From Microbacterium allomyrinae (GTDB lineage Bacteria > Actinomycetota > Actinomycetes > Actinomycetales > Microbacteriaceae): a stretch of DNA of 64,000 bases. The notes beneath the pieces are model-generated. The model worked only from the letters and a program-made list of their open reading frames with translations, was not told where the DNA came from and made no database searches. The stretch spans positions 186,001 through 250,000 of the forward strand of contig NZ_JAGTTN010000002.1 in the NCBI RefSeq assembly GCF_020682705.1, given 5' to 3'. Position 1 is the stretch's first letter; every line of letters starts with the position of its first letter. A program made the translations under genes and the position numbers. Shown here piece by piece: positions 13,713 to 23,870 of this stretch.

Positions 13713-14494
13713 CAGTGCGCACACCGCTCATCGCAGGCAACTGGAAGATGAACCTCGACCACCTGCAGGCGGTCGCGTTCGTTCAGAAGCTGCACTGGAC
13801 GCTGAAAGATGCCAAGCACGAGGACGGATCGGTCGAGGTCGCGGTCTTCCCGCCCTATACCGACCTGCGCACCGTGCAGACGCTCCTCGACGCCGACAAG
13901 ATCCCGTTCGCCCTCGGCGCGCAGGACCTCTCGTCACACGACTCCGGTGCGTACACGGGTGAGATCTCGGGCGCGTTCCTGGCGAAGCTCGACGCGAAGT
14001 ACGTCATCATCGGCCACTCCGAGCGTCGCCAGTACCACGCGGAGTCCGATGACGTCGTGGCATCGAAGGTGCAGGCGGCTCTGCGCCACTCGCTCGTTCC
14101 GGTGATCTGCGTCGGCGAGACGAGCGAGGACCTCGAGAAGTTCGGTGCGAGCGCCGTGCCGGTCAGCCAACTGGCCGTGGCGCTCGAGGGTCTCTCGGCC
14201 GATGCCGACATCGTCGTGGCGTACGAGCCGGTCTGGGCGATCGGCTCCGGCCAGGCGGCGACGCCCGACCAGGCTCAGGACGTCTGCGCCAAGCTGCGCG
14301 AGGTCGTCGCTGAGAAGCTGGGTCACGACGCCGCGGCCCGCACGCGCGTCCTCTACGGCGGATCGGTCAAGTCGACGAACATCGCGAGCTTCATGCGCGA
14401 GCCGGATGTCGATGGTGCGCTGGTCGGCGGCGCCAGCCTCGTCGTGGACGAGTTCGCCGCGATCATCCGCTACCAGAAGCACGTCGGGGTCTGA
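13703..14494 (+). CDS. tpiA: Triosephosphate isomerase
   Basis: Interconverts dihydroxyacetone phosphate and glyceraldehyde-3-phosphate; 263 residues. Active-site landmarks: NWKMN (substrate Lys), IIGHSERR (catalytic His), [12 protein letters not shown] (catalytic Glu plus the start of loop 6), and the phosphate-binding LYGGSVKS and [12 protein letters not shown] 13703 overlaps the pgk end by 10 nt; GTG 13718 is a less likely start. A long hairpin follows before secG. Confidence 0.97.
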   Translation: MAVAVRTPLIAGNWKMNLDHLQAVAFVQKLHWTLKDAKHEDGSVEVAVFPPYTDLRTVQTLLDADKIPFALGAQDLSSHDSGAYTGEISGAFLAKLDAKYVIIGHSERRQYHAESDDVVASKVQAALRHSLVPVICVGETSEDLEKFGASAVPVSQLAVALEGLSADADIVVAYEPVWAIGSGQAATPDQAQDVCAKLREVVAEKLGHDAAARTRVLYGGSVKSTNIASFMREPDVDGALVGGASLVVDEFAAIIRYQKHVGV

Positions 14495-14512
14495 CCCCGT
14501 CTCGTCGTTTCG

Positions 14513-14561
14513 CCGCTCGCCCAACGACTGGAGAACTACTTTCCGGTCGTTGGGCGAGCGG
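14513..14561. repeat. REP-like long hairpin between tpiA and secG
   Basis: A 19-bp stem (14513-14531 against 14543-14561, one T-G pair; core CGCTCGCCCAACGAC) with an 11-nt loop. Flanking pieces CGTCTCG/CGAGACG (14498-14504, 14564-14570) and CGTTTCG/CGAAACG extend the symmetry. It can terminate or attenuate after tpiA. The 3' half (GGGCGAGCGGAGCGAGACGA) looks like a dispersed palindromic family in Microbacterium; that identification is from memory. Confidence 0.6.
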
Positions 14562-14585
14562 AGCGAGACGAAACGGCGCAACCCG

Positions 14586-14591
14586 TATACT
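14586..14591 (+). promoter_or_regulatory. secG-rbpA promoter -10 (TATACT)
   Basis: The best -10 hexamer in the region, 12 nt after the REP-like element and 49 nt before the secG GTG. No clear -35. It would let secG-rbpA be expressed independently of the glycolytic genes. Confidence 0.6.
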
Positions 14592-14640
14592 TGTCCCTTG
14601 TGCGATCGGCGACCGATCGCAGCGAAAGGCTTCAACGACT

Positions 14641-14889
14641 GTGCAGATCCTCGAGTTCGTCCTGCAGGTGCTTCTCGGCATCACCAGCCTCCTGCTGACC
14701 CTTCTCATCCTGCTCCACAAGGGGCGTGGTGGCGGCCTGTCCGACATGTTCGGCGGCGGCATGACTTCGGCGCTCGGCTCCTCGGGTCTCGCTGAGCGCA
14801 ACCTGAACCGGTTCACCGTCGTGCTCGCGCTGGTGTGGTTCGTAGCGATCGTGGCCCTCGGCCTGATCACGAAGTTCCAGGCGCTCTGA
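14641..14889 (+). CDS. secG: Preprotein translocase subunit SecG
   Basis: An 82-residue inner-membrane protein of the SecYEG channel, which assists SecA-driven export. Two membrane segments (about 3-24 and 60-79) flank the conserved cytoplasmic loop HKGRGGGLSDMFGGG and the SSGLAERNLNR stretch, both typical. GTG start after CGAAAGGCTTCAACGACT. The stop TGA shares one base with the ATG of rbpA. Confidence 0.93.
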   Translation: MQILEFVLQVLLGITSLLLTLLILLHKGRGGGLSDMFGGGMTSALGSSGLAERNLNRFTVVLALVWFVAIVALGLITKFQAL

Positions 14890-15245
14890 TGGCTACCGGA
14901 GGCAACGCGATCCGCGGCACCCGAGTCGGCGCGGGACCCATGGGTGAGCAGGACCACGGCTTCCACGCCGACCGCGTGGCCGTGTCGTACTGGGATGCCC
15001 TCGGCAACGAGACGGTTCGCTACTTCGCTGCGGGAATCCCCGAAGAGGAGATCCCCGAGACGATCGACTCTCCGCACTCGGGCCTTCCGGCCGGTCGTGA
15101 CAAAGAGAACCCGCCTGCGGTTGCGAAGACCGAGCCATACAAGACGCACCTCGCCTACGTGAAGGAGCGTCGCACCGAAGAAGAAGCCGTCGCGCTTCTC
15201 GACGATGCGCTCAAGCAGCTGCGTGATCGACGCGGTCAGAGCTGA
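14889..15245 (+). CDS. rbpA: RNA polymerase-binding protein RbpA
   Basis: A 118-residue actinobacterial transcription factor that binds RNA polymerase and the principal sigma factor, stabilising the open promoter complex. Recognised by the N-terminal IRGTRVGAG, a central barrel (VSYWDALGNETVRYFA) and the C-terminal sigma-interacting helix (LAYVKERRTEEEAVALLDDA then LKQLRDRRG). There are no cysteines, so the zinc site seen in some family members is absent. Translationally coupled to secG and followed by a strong terminator. Confidence 0.93.
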   Translation: MATGGNAIRGTRVGAGPMGEQDHGFHADRVAVSYWDALGNETVRYFAAGIPEEEIPETIDSPHSGLPAGRDKENPPAVAKTEPYKTHLAYVKERRTEEEAVALLDDALKQLRDRRGQS

Positions 15246-15259
15246 CGACGACAACGTAC

Positions 15260-15296
15260 AGAAGAGCGGATGCCGTGACACGGCATCCGCTCTTCT
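15260..15296. terminator. Bidirectional terminator between rbpA and pgl
   Basis: An 18-nt perfect inverted repeat (AGAAGAGCGGATGCCGTG) around a single central A. Both arms end in AGAAGAG/CTCTTCT, giving a short U-rich tail either way. It separates the convergent glycolytic and pentose-phosphate operons. Confidence 0.85.
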
Positions 15297-15326
15297 CGTC
15301 TGTCCGGTGTAAGAACCGGTCGTGCG

Positions 15327-16127
15327 TCAGTACTCGCGGTCGATGAGATCCGGCGGAACCTGCGAGGCAGCCGCCTGGTCGATGAAGAAGATCGTGCGCT
15401 TGCGCCCCTTGGCGCCGGCTGCCGGAACGCTCGCGTAACTCGCGCCCGCGAGGGCGAGGCCCAGTGCCGATGCTTTGTCGGCGCCTGCCATGACCAGCCA
15501 CACGCGCTTGGAGCTGTTGATCACGGGCCGGGTCATCGTGACGCGCTCGGGCGGAGGCTTGGGGGAGTCCCGCACGGAGACGACGGTGCGATCGGTGATC
15601 TGGATCTCGGAGCGGTCCGGGAACAGTGAGGCGATGTGCCCGTCCGGTCCGACCCCCAGGAAGCACACGTCGAACGACGGCCATGCATCGATCGAGCTCG
15701 GGAATCCGGCGAGCTCGTCGGCATAGGCTGCCGCAGCGGCATCCAGATCGGCGCCCTCGTCGCTCGCGAGCACCGAGTGGATGTTCGCGGCGGGGATGTC
15801 GAGTGCGTCGAGGAGAGCCTCGCGGGCTTGCTTCTCATTGCGATCCGGATGCTCCCGAGGTACGAAACGCTCGTCGCTCCACCAGAAGTGCGCGCGTGAC
15901 CAATCGATGCGCTCGAGTCGGGGGTTGCGAGCCGCCGCAGCGAGCACCGCGGATCCCATGGAGCCGCCGGTCAACGAGATGTGCGCGAGCTTGCCTTCAT
16001 CGATGCGCTTGGCCACACGGCTGAGGAATCGGGCCGCGACCGCATCGGCGAGGGTGGCGGTGTCGGGACTGATGACGACGCGTTTCTCGGCCCAAGCTTC
16101 AACCATCCGCGTCTCATCCTCGCTCAT
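15327..16127 (-). CDS. pgl: 6-phosphogluconolactonase
   Basis: Hydrolyses 6-phosphogluconolactone, the second oxidative step of the pentose phosphate pathway; 266 residues. Family landmarks: LTGGSMGSAVL, HFWWSDERFVP, and GVGPDGHIASLFPD. The start at 16127 is chosen because its ATGA overlaps the opcA stop by 4 nt, a coupling used throughout this operon; ATG 16106 is an alternative. Last gene of the operon. Confidence 0.93.
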   Translation of the reverse strand: MSEDETRMVEAWAEKRVVISPDTATLADAVAARFLSRVAKRIDEGKLAHISLTGGSMGSAVLAAAARNPRLERIDWSRAHFWWSDERFVPREHPDRNEKQAREALLDALDIPAANIHSVLASDEGADLDAAAAAYADELAGFPSSIDAWPSFDVCFLGVGPDGHIASLFPDRSEIQITDRTVVSVRDSPKPPPERVTMTRPVINSSKRVWLVMAGADKASALGLALAGASYASVPAAGAKGRKRTIFFIDQAAASQVPPDLIDREY

Positions 16128-17083
16128 CGACCCTGCGTCGCCTTCGTCGCCGGCTGATCGAGCAGTGCCCAACCCTCGGTGATCACTCGACCATACAGGA
16201 CGTCCGGGTCGAGCCGACGAAGCTCCTCCGCCAGGCACTCGCGCAGCGAACGACGGGGGAAGGCGAGCTCGTGGCTGGGCTGGCCGGGCTGCGTCAGGAT
16301 CGCCGTACCGGGCGACGGGCGCTCCAGGAGCACTTCGCCGCTCTGACGAACGAGCGCGACCGACTTGATGCCGTGCGGCCACTCGTCGGCGTCGAGATAC
16401 GCCCAGTCGACGGGGACGTCCAGCGCGAGGCGCAGCCACGCCGCAAGGAGCGCGGTCGACGGCGAGTCGGATGCTCCGCGCACCCGCACGCCGATGACGG
16501 GCTCGTACGGCGGCTGGTCGAGGATCGCGGCCAGCTGCTCGCGCCAGCGCGTCAGGCGCGTCCACGCGAGGTCGGTGTCGCCCGGCGCGTACTGGCTGCC
16601 GAGGTCGGCGACCCATTCCGAAGGATCGGACTTGGTCGCGGCATCCGTGATCCGGCGCTGAGCGATCCTGCCGATCGACGTCTTCGAGATGTGCTCGGGT
16701 GTGCGGTTCGGCCACCACACCACGACCGGCGCATCCGGCAGCAGCAGGCCGGTGACGAGGCTCTCGAGGTTGGAGTGCCCCGCCTCACCGAACGCGCGCA
16801 GAGTGACGACTTCGCTCGCGCCGGCGTCGCCGCCGACCCGGATCTGTGCGTCGAGACGGGATTCCGCCTCGAGGCCGTCGCCGATCATCAGCACGATGAC
16901 CCGCATGGGATGCTCGCGCGACGCATCGTTGGCGGCTTCGATGACCTCTTCGACCGCGCCTTCGCGCGTGAGGATGATCAGCGTGAGCACGCGGCCGAGC
17001 GCGACGGCTCCGCCTTCTTCTCGCACGCTGACCAGCGCCCGGGAGATCTTGCTGACGGTGGTGTCGGGCAGATCGACGATCAC
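16124..17083 (-). CDS. opcA: Glucose-6-phosphate dehydrogenase assembly protein OpcA
   Basis: A 319-residue protein needed for active glucose-6-phosphate dehydrogenase in cyanobacteria and actinobacteria. Recognised by the N-terminal LPDTTVSKISRALVSVR, the central VVWWPNRTPE and by its position directly after zwf. GTG start overlapping the zwf stop (GTGA); its own stop overlaps the pgl start (ATGA). Helper in enzyme assembly rather than catalyst. Confidence 0.93.
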   Translation of the reverse strand: MIVDLPDTTVSKISRALVSVREEGGAVALGRVLTLIILTREGAVEEVIEAANDASREHPMRVIVLMIGDGLEAESRLDAQIRVGGDAGASEVVTLRAFGEAGHSNLESLVTGLLLPDAPVVVWWPNRTPEHISKTSIGRIAQRRITDAATKSDPSEWVADLGSQYAPGDTDLAWTRLTRWREQLAAILDQPPYEPVIGVRVRGASDSPSTALLAAWLRLALDVPVDWAYLDADEWPHGIKSVALVRQSGEVLLERPSPGTAILTQPGQPSHELAFPRRSLRECLAEELRRLDPDVLYGRVITEGWALLDQPATKATQGR

Positions 17084-18630
17084 GGGCGCCTCCAGCTACG
17101 GCCGTCGCGGGAGAGCATCTCGTCCGCGGATTCCGGGCCCCAGGACCCGGGAGAATACTGTTCGAGCGGGCCGCCCTGCGCGTCCCAGAACTGCTCGATC
17201 GGGTCGAGGATCTTCCATGAGAGCTCGACCTCCTCGTGGCGAGGGAACAGCGGCGGGTCGCCGAGGAGCACGTCGAGGATCAACCGCTCATAGGCCTCGG
17301 GACTGGCTTCGGTGAAGGCATGGCCGTAGCCGAAGTCCATCGTGACGTCGCGCACCTGAGCGCCGGCACCGGGAACCTTCGATCCGAACCGGATCGTGAC
17401 ACCCTCGTCGGGCTGGACGCGGATCACGAGGGCGTTCTGGCCCTGGCCGGACGTCTGATTGCGAGAGAACAGCTGCTCGGGAGCGCGCTTGAACACGACT
17501 GCGATCTCGGTGACGCGGCGTCCCAGACGCTTGCCGGTGCGCAGATAGAACGGCACGCCTGCCCAGCGACGAGTGTTGACCTCGAGGGTGACAGCGGCGT
17601 AGGTCTCGGTCGTGGATTGCGGGTTCATCCCGTCTTCCTCGAGGAACCCGAGCACCTTCTCGCCGCCCTGCCAGCCGCCCGCGTACTGACCGCGAGCGGT
17701 GGAACGACCGAGGTCGGCGGGCAGGGTGACCGCCGCGAGAACCTTCTCCTTCTCGGCGCGAAGATCCTTCGCGTCGAACGAGATCGGCTCCTCCATCGCC
17801 GTGAGGGCCATCAGCTGCAGCAGATGGTTCTGGATGACGTCACGGGCTGCGCCCACGCCGTCGTAGTACCCCGCGCGACCGCCGACGCCGATGTCTTCGG
17901 CCATGGTGATCTGCACGTGGTCGACGTAGTTGCGGTTCCAGATCGGTTCGTACAGCTCGTTGGCGAAGCGCAGCGCCAGGATGTTCTGGACCGTCTCCTT
18001 GCCGAGGTAGTGGTCGATGCGGAAGATCGAGTCCGTCGGAAACGCCGACCGAAGCACGTCGTTCAGCGCGCGCGCCGAGGTGAGATCGTGTCCGAACGGC
18101 TTCTCGATGACGACTCGCCGCCATCGGTTGGTCTGGTCGGCGGTGTCGTCCACCAGTCCCGACGCCTTGAGCTGCTCCGCCACCAGAGGGAACGCCTTGG
18201 GCGGGATCGAGAGGTAGAACGCGTGATTGCCCATCGTGCCGCGCTCGGTGTCGAGGCGATCGACGGTCTCGCGCAGGCGGCGGAACGCATCCGGGTCGTC
18301 GAACTCGCCGGAGACGAATCGGATTCCCTGCAGCAGCTGCTGCCAAGTCTCGTCACGGAACTCGGTACGGGCATGCTGCCGTACGGCTTCGTAGACGACC
18401 TGTGCGAAGTCCTGGTCCTCCCAGTCGCGGCGTGCGAATCCGACGAGTGCGAACCCCGGAGGCAGCAGACCGCGGTTGGCGAGGTCGTAGACGGCGGGCA
18501 TGAGTTTCTTACGGGAGAGGTCTCCCGTAACTCCGAAGATGACGAGCGCGCTCGGACCGGCGATGCGGTTGAGGCGACCGTCTTCGGCGTCGCGCAGCGG
18601 GTTCTGCCCGTGCGAGATCTCGACAGTCAT
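17080..18630 (-). CDS. zwf: Glucose-6-phosphate 1-dehydrogenase
   Basis: Oxidises glucose-6-phosphate to the lactone, the entry step of the oxidative pentose phosphate pathway and a main NADPH source; 516 residues. The coenzyme motif is VIFGVTGDLSRKKL near residue 28-41, the active-site motif is RIDHYLGKE, and EKPFGHDL and FYLRTGKRL are typical. ATG 18630 is 14 nt after the pgi stop. The end overlaps opcA. Confidence 0.97.
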   Translation of the reverse strand: MTVEISHGQNPLRDAEDGRLNRIAGPSALVIFGVTGDLSRKKLMPAVYDLANRGLLPPGFALVGFARRDWEDQDFAQVVYEAVRQHARTEFRDETWQQLLQGIRFVSGEFDDPDAFRRLRETVDRLDTERGTMGNHAFYLSIPPKAFPLVAEQLKASGLVDDTADQTNRWRRVVIEKPFGHDLTSARALNDVLRSAFPTDSIFRIDHYLGKETVQNILALRFANELYEPIWNRNYVDHVQITMAEDIGVGGRAGYYDGVGAARDVIQNHLLQLMALTAMEEPISFDAKDLRAEKEKVLAAVTLPADLGRSTARGQYAGGWQGGEKVLGFLEEDGMNPQSTTETYAAVTLEVNTRRWAGVPFYLRTGKRLGRRVTEIAVVFKRAPEQLFSRNQTSGQGQNALVIRVQPDEGVTIRFGSKVPGAGAQVRDVTMDFGYGHAFTEASPEAYERLILDVLLGDPPLFPRHEEVELSWKILDPIEQFWDAQGGPLEQYSPGSWGPESADEMLSRDGRSWRRP

Positions 18631-18644
18631 GGGGCGGTGGGCTC

Positions 18645-20267
18645 CTACTGGGCCGCTTCGAAGAGCGAGAGCACTTCGATCTGCGGGTCGGTGAGGGTGA
18701 GGGTGACGACGGGGCGACCGTGGCCTTGCGCGAGCACGCTCGCGTCGCCGGCGGCCTGCGCCTGGATGAGCTCGCCGAACGTGAACGGGCGGTCCGGGAT
18801 CTCGAGGTCGACGTCTGTCTGCTCGAGGATCTGAAGGAACACGCCGTTCGCCGGTCCGCCCTTGTGGTACTGACCGGTCGAGTGCAGGAACCGGGGGCCC
18901 CAGCCGAAGGTCGTCGGACGACCGGAGTCGGCGGCGACCAGCTCGCGCAGGCCCGTGAGCTGGGGCAGCTCGAGGCGGTTGACGTAGGCCTGGATGGCGA
19001 CGTAGCCGTCTTCGGGGATCTGTGCCCACAGCGCGTCGAGGACGCCTGCCACCGACCCCGATACGGCGAGCTGCGGGTCGGAGACACGCACCTCGACGCC
19101 TTCGACGGTGAACGCCGGGGCGGTCGGGTCGGGCCGTGCGTCGAGCAGGCCGCGGGTGGCGATCTTGGCGGATTCCACATCGGGCTGATCGAACGGGTTG
19201 ATGCCGAGCATCGATCCGGCGATGGCCGTCGCGTACTCCCACACGACGAACTGCGCGCCCAGCGAGCCGCTGATGACGATCTCGCCCTCGTGGTGCTCGA
19301 AGAGGTGGAACTTCTTGGCCTCGTCGACCAGGCGGACGATCTGCAGGTCGGCCGGCGCGCTGTCGATCTCGGGCGAGACGGGGAGAAGCACGACGGGCAG
19401 GATGCCGATGCCCCCCTTGCCGGTGGACTCGGCGACCAGCTGCTCGATCCAGTCCGGCAGCCCGACGATGTGCGTGCCGTCGGTGATCAGGCCCAGCTTG
19501 TCGCGACGCGGCTCGCCACCGGCGATCGCCGCGGCGAGCACCAGGGCGGGGTTGTCGGGGCTGTCGATCGCCACCTCGAGCAGCGACGCCTCCGCCTCGT
19601 CGAGGAGCTCGGAGATGTCGACGCCCGCGAGGCCCGCGGGCACGAGACCGAAGGCGGTGAGCGCGGAGTACCGGCCCCCGACGGTCGGGTCGGCGTTGAA
19701 GACGGTGTAGCCGTCGGCCCGTGCCGCCTGATCCAGGGGTGAACCGGGGTCGGTGACGACGACGATGCGCTGCAGCGGATCGATGCCGAGGTCGCGGAAC
19801 GCGGCCTCGAAAGCCCGCTTCGCCGAGTCGGTCTCGACGGTCGCCCCCGACTTCGACGACACCACGAGAACCGTGTGGGTGAGCCCGCCGGCCTCGGCAT
19901 CGCCGTCGAGTGCGGCGAGCACCTGTCCGGGCGCGGTGGAGTCCAGGATGACCAGGGGCACGCCCGCGGTCTGGGCGATCACCTCGGGTGCGAGTGATGA
20001 GCCGCCCATCCCGGCGAGCACGACGCGCGTGACGCCCTGGGCGACGAGCTGCACGCGCAGCGCCTCGATCTGGGGCACCAGCGGCCGGGACACGCTGACG
20101 GCCTCGACCCAGCCGAGGCGCTGCGACGCCTCGTCCTCGGCGGCAGTGCCCCACAGAGCTGCGTCGCCCGCCGTGATGCCCGACGCGACGAGGCTGGAGA
20201 CCAGCCCCGGAAGCGTGGCATCGACGACGGACTTGACGTGCCCGCTCAGGTGGATGTCAAAGCTCAT
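18645..20267 (-). CDS. pgi: Glucose-6-phosphate isomerase
   Basis: Interconverts glucose-6-phosphate and fructose-6-phosphate; 540 residues. SIS-type motifs: [40 protein letters not shown], and a late [14 protein letters not shown]. It resembles the isomerase half of bifunctional transaldolase/phosphoglucose isomerase proteins more than the E. coli enzyme (judged by eye). Its ATG overlaps the tal stop by 4 nt. Stop is TAG. Confidence 0.92.
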   Translation of the reverse strand: MSFDIHLSGHVKSVVDATLPGLVSSLVASGITAGDAALWGTAAEDEASQRLGWVEAVSVSRPLVPQIEALRVQLVAQGVTRVVLAGMGGSSLAPEVIAQTAGVPLVILDSTAPGQVLAALDGDAEAGGLTHTVLVVSSKSGATVETDSAKRAFEAAFRDLGIDPLQRIVVVTDPGSPLDQAARADGYTVFNADPTVGGRYSALTAFGLVPAGLAGVDISELLDEAEASLLEVAIDSPDNPALVLAAAIAGGEPRRDKLGLITDGTHIVGLPDWIEQLVAESTGKGGIGILPVVLLPVSPEIDSAPADLQIVRLVDEAKKFHLFEHHEGEIVISGSLGAQFVVWEYATAIAGSMLGINPFDQPDVESAKIATRGLLDARPDPTAPAFTVEGVEVRVSDPQLAVSGSVAGVLDALWAQIPEDGYVAIQAYVNRLELPQLTGLRELVAADSGRPTTFGWGPRFLHSTGQYHKGGPANGVFLQILEQTDVDLEIPDRPFTFGELIQAQAAGDASVLAQGHGRPVVTLTLTDPQIEVLSLFEAAQ

Positions 20268-21385
20268 CGAGCGGCCTCGAGGGCGCTTTCGAGCGCCGAC
20301 TTCACCGTGCCCTGCAGGTCGTGCCACGAGGCGATGAACTTCTCGACGCCTTCATCCTCGAGCACCTGGGTGACGTCGTCGAAGTCGACGCCGACGGCGG
20401 CGAGATCGGCGAAGACCTTGTGAGCCGCCTCGTAGGTGCCGGTGACGGTGTCACCCGCGATGGCGCCGTGATCGAACGTGGCCTCGAGCGTCTTCTCGGG
20501 CATCGTGTTGACGGTGCCGGGAGCGACGAGCTCGGTCACGTAAAGAGTGTCGGGAAGGTCCGCCGACTTGACGCCGGTCGATGCCCAGAGCGGCCGCTGC
20601 ACATTGGCGCCGGCATCCGTCAGCGTCTTCGCGCGGTCGGAGGAGAACTCCTTCTCGAACAGCTCGTACGCGAGCCGCGCGTTTGCGATGCCCGCGAGCG
20701 ACGCGAGGCCTGCGGCCTCGTCGGTGCCGATCACGGCGAGGCGCTTGTCGACCTCGGTGTCGACGCGCGACACGAAGAACGAGGCGACGGAGTGGATCCC
20801 GGACAGATCGTGTCCGTTCGCCTGAGCCTTCTCGATGCCGGAGAGGTAGGCGTCGATGACCTCCGCGTAGCGCTCGAGGCTGAAGATCAGGGTGACGTTG
20901 ACCGAGATGCCCTCGGCCAGCACCGCCGTGATGGCCGGAAGGCCAGCCTTGGTCGCGGGAATCTTGATGTGCACGTTGGGACGTGCGACCTTCGCCCACA
21001 GTTCTTTTGCCTGCGCGATGGTCGCGTCGGTGTCGTGGGCGAGGTCGGGGGAGACCTCGATCGACACACGCCCGTCCACGCCGGCCGTCGCGTCGAAGAC
21101 GGGACGGAAGATGTCGGCCGCGTCGCGGACGTCGTCGGTGGTCGCGGCGAAGATCGCCTCGTCCACCGTGGCGCCTGCGCGGGCGAGCTCGGCGATCTGG
21201 CCCGAGTACGCGGGGCCGCCGCCGCCGATGGCGCTCTGGAAGATCGTGGGGTTGGTGGTCACTCCGCTGACGTTGCGTGTGCTGATGAGCTCGGTCAGGT
21301 TGCCGGACGTGATGCGGTCGCGCGACAGGTCGTCGAGCCAGATGCTGACGCCCTGGGCGGTGAGCTGCTGGGTGTGGGTGCTCAT
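20264..21385 (-). CDS. tal: Transaldolase
   Basis: Transfers a dihydroxyacetone unit between sugar phosphates in the non-oxidative pentose phosphate pathway; 373 residues, the usual actinobacterial length. Motifs: [10 protein letters not shown] near the N-terminus, [12 protein letters not shown], the Schiff-base lysine region [11 protein letters not shown], and [18 protein letters not shown] before the ATG is a good ribosome site. It follows tkt by 17 nt and overlaps pgi. Confidence 0.96.
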   Translation of the reverse strand: MSTHTQQLTAQGVSIWLDDLSRDRITSGNLTELISTRNVSGVTTNPTIFQSAIGGGGPAYSGQIAELARAGATVDEAIFAATTDDVRDAADIFRPVFDATAGVDGRVSIEVSPDLAHDTDATIAQAKELWAKVARPNVHIKIPATKAGLPAITAVLAEGISVNVTLIFSLERYAEVIDAYLSGIEKAQANGHDLSGIHSVASFFVSRVDTEVDKRLAVIGTDEAAGLASLAGIANARLAYELFEKEFSSDRAKTLTDAGANVQRPLWASTGVKSADLPDTLYVTELVAPGTVNTMPEKTLEATFDHGAIAGDTVTGTYEAAHKVFADLAAVGVDFDDVTQVLEDEGVEKFIASWHDLQGTVKSALESALEAAR

Positions 21386-21402
21386 GTGCGTTCTCCTCGG
21401 TA

Positions 21403-23511
21403 CTACTGGGCTGCCGGGCCGGCTGCCGCGAGGGACTCGCGGGCTGCCAGGACGACGGCGTCGGCGGTGATGCCGAACTTCTCGAACAGGGTCTTGTAGT
21501 CGGCGGATGCGCCGAAGTGGTCGATCGCGACGGAGCGGCCGGCGTCGCCGACGATGCCGCGCCAGGTGAGCGCGGATCCGGCCTCGACCGAGACGCGCGC
21601 CTTGACGGCGGCGGGGAGGACTTTCTCTTGGTAGGAGGCGTCCTGCTCGGCGAACCATTCCAGTGAGGGTGCCGACACGACGCGGGCGTTGATGCCCTCG
21701 GCCGCGAGGGTCTCGCGTGCGGCGATGGCGAGCTGCACTTCGGAGCCGGTGCCGATGAGGATCACGTCGGGCGTGCCGTTCGGGGCTTCGGCGAGGATGT
21801 ACGCGCCCTTGGCGACGCCGGCGGTCGAGGCGAAGACGTCGCCGGAGGCGTCTGCGTCGCCGCGGGCGAGCACGGGGATGTTCTGCCTGGTCAGCGCGAT
21901 GCCGGCCGGGCCGTCCTTGCGGCGGAGGATCTCCAGCCATGCGGCCGAGGTCTCGTTCGCGTCGGCGGGGCGCACCACGGTGAAGTTCGGGATGGCGCGC
22001 AGCGTCGCGATCTGCTCGATCGGCTGGTGGGTCGGGCCGTCTTCGCCGAGCGCGACGGAGTCGTGGGTCCAGACGAAGATCGACGGGATGTCCATCAGCG
22101 CGGCCAGACGCACCGAGGGGCGCATGTAGTCGCTGAAGATGAGGAAGGTGCCGCCGAAGGCGCGGGTCGGTCCGTGCAGCACGATGCCGTTGATGATCGC
22201 ACCCATGGCGTGCTCGCGGATGCCGAAGTGCAGCACGCGGCCGTAGGGGTCGCCCGACCACTCGTGGGTCGACCATTCCCCGGGGATGAAGCTCTTGGCG
22301 GCCTTGATGGTCGTCAGGTTCGACTCGGCGAGGTCGGCCGAACCGCCCCACAGCTCGGGAAGCTCCGCCGCGAGGGCGTTGATGACCAGGCCCGACGCGG
22401 CACGCGTGGAGACGTCCTTGCCGGCCTCGAACACGGGCAGGGCGGCGTCGAGGTCGGTGGGAAGCTCGCCGGCCTGGAGCCGGTCGAACAGCGCCTTGCG
22501 TTCCGGATTCGCGGCGGCCCAGGCGTCGAAGCCCTCCTGCCACACGGCGCGGTCCGCAGCGGCCCGGTCGGCGAGGGCGCGGGTGTGGGCGATCACGTCG
22601 TCGGCGACGACGAAGCTCTGCTCAGGGTCGAACCCGAGCACCTTCTTGGTCGCGGCGAGCTCGTCGGCGCCGAGCGCGGAACCGTGGATCTTGCCGGTGT
22701 TCTGCTTGCCGGGCGAGGGCCACCCGATGATGGTGCGCAGAATGATGAGCGACGGCTTGGCCGTCTCGCCCTTGGCCGCCTCGATCGCCGCGTACAGCTC
22801 GGCGACGTCCTCGACGTACTGGCCGGACTTCTTCCAGTCCACGACCTGCACCTGCCAGCCGTACGACTCGTACCGCTGGGCGACATCCTCGGTGAACGCG
22901 ACGTTGGTGTCGTCCTCGATCGAGATCTGGTTCGAGTCGTAGATCGCGATGAGGTTGCCCAGCTGCTGGTGCCCGGCGAGGCTCGACGCCTCGCTGGTGA
23001 TGCCCTCCTGCAGGTCGCCGTCGCCCGCGATCACGTAGATGTGGTGGTCGAACGGCGACTGCCCGGCGGCGGTCTCGGGGTCGAACAGGCCGCGCTCGTA
23101 GCGGGCCGCGTAGGCGAACCCGACGGACGAGGCGAGCCCCTGACCCAGCGGGCCGGTGGTGATCTCCACGCCCGCGGTGTGCCCGAACTCCGGGTGACCC
23201 GGCGTCTTGGATCCCCAGGTGCGCAGCGACTTCAGATCGTCGAGCTCGAGCCCGAACCCACCCAGGTACAGCTGCACGTACTGCGTCAGCGAGGAATGCC
23301 CTGCCGAGAGGATGAACCGGTCACGGCCCACCCAGTGCGTGTCGGCCGGGTCGTGGCGCAGCACCCGCTGGTAGAGCAGATATGCGGCCGGCGCCAAGCT
23401 CATCGCAGTACCGGGGTGGCCGTTACCCACCTTCTCGACCGCATCCGCTGCCAGCACACGCGCGGTGTCAACCGCGCGCCCATCGATCTCATCCCAACGC
23501 AGTTCCGACAC
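21403..23511 (-). CDS. tkt: Transketolase
   Basis: A thiamine-diphosphate enzyme moving two-carbon units between sugar phosphates; 702 residues. Motifs: [28 protein letters not shown], the ThDP site GDGDLQEGI, and the pyrimidine-domain [13 protein letters not shown] at 23511 ([10 protein letters not shown]) is chosen as start: it gives family length, and codons further upstream encode no family sequence. Stop is TAG. First gene of the operon tkt-tal-pgi-zwf-opcA-pgl. Confidence 0.96.
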   Translation of the reverse strand: MSELRWDEIDGRAVDTARVLAADAVEKVGNGHPGTAMSLAPAAYLLYQRVLRHDPADTHWVGRDRFILSAGHSSLTQYVQLYLGGFGLELDDLKSLRTWGSKTPGHPEFGHTAGVEITTGPLGQGLASSVGFAYAARYERGLFDPETAAGQSPFDHHIYVIAGDGDLQEGITSEASSLAGHQQLGNLIAIYDSNQISIEDDTNVAFTEDVAQRYESYGWQVQVVDWKKSGQYVEDVAELYAAIEAAKGETAKPSLIILRTIIGWPSPGKQNTGKIHGSALGADELAATKKVLGFDPEQSFVVADDVIAHTRALADRAAADRAVWQEGFDAWAAANPERKALFDRLQAGELPTDLDAALPVFEAGKDVSTRAASGLVINALAAELPELWGGSADLAESNLTTIKAAKSFIPGEWSTHEWSGDPYGRVLHFGIREHAMGAIINGIVLHGPTRAFGGTFLIFSDYMRPSVRLAALMDIPSIFVWTHDSVALGEDGPTHQPIEQIATLRAIPNFTVVRPADANETSAAWLEILRRKDGPAGIALTRQNIPVLARGDADASGDVFASTAGVAKGAYILAEAPNGTPDVILIGTGSEVQLAIAARETLAAEGINARVVSAPSLEWFAEQDASYQEKVLPAAVKARVSVEAGSALTWRGIVGDAGRSVAIDHFGASADYKTLFEKFGITADAVVLAARESLAAAGPAAQ

Positions 23512-23870
23512 CCGGCGCCTTTCTCGAGGAGTTAGTGCGCCCAGAATTTGCCGGTCCGCGGCCCTTGTCCGGATGGAGAAGGGGGAATCGGCGGCGGGCG
23601 CGCGTGTGGTCTCAGCATAGCGAAGGGGTATGCCACCCAGGCCATGCGGACCGCTGTGTGACAGAGTCTTGCGAACCTCGCCTCGTGCCCCGTGTCCGCA
23701 CCGTGTCGCGCGGGTCACGTTCTGCTCACGCGACGCGAGGCGATGTTGTGAGGGCTAACGGCCGCCGGCACGCGCAGCACCGGCGTCGCGTCGGGCCGGG
23801 GGACGGCTTCGGGGCGACGGAGCCGATGCCATAGACTTGGGGAGTTCTGCATACGGCGATTGCGGGGGCG
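23512..23870. promoter_or_regulatory. 359-nt divergent intergenic region, tkt / ctaB
   Basis: No gene is supported here. A minus-strand hexamer TATGCT (23619-23614) could serve tkt with a leader of about 95 nt. A plus-strand TAGACT (23832-23837) lies 33 nt before the ctaB ATG. No operator dyad or RNA structure stood out. Confidence 0.45.

Noticed and set aside
15327..16718. An apparent 463-codon frame fusing extra sequence to the front of Pgl
   Set aside because: The extra part is out-of-frame opcA. The Pgl family sequence begins just inside, and the ATGA coupling at 16124-16127 explains the start.
17080..20154. An apparent fusion of an upstream frame to Zwf (over 1000 codons)
   Set aside because: The upstream portion is the shadow of pgi in another frame; Zwf begins at 18630 with normal length.
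23512..23870. A small gene or structured RNA in the longest intergenic gap (tkt-ctaB)
   Set aside because: No open frame with a ribosome site and family-like sequence, and no convincing extended hairpin; it is best explained as two promoters.
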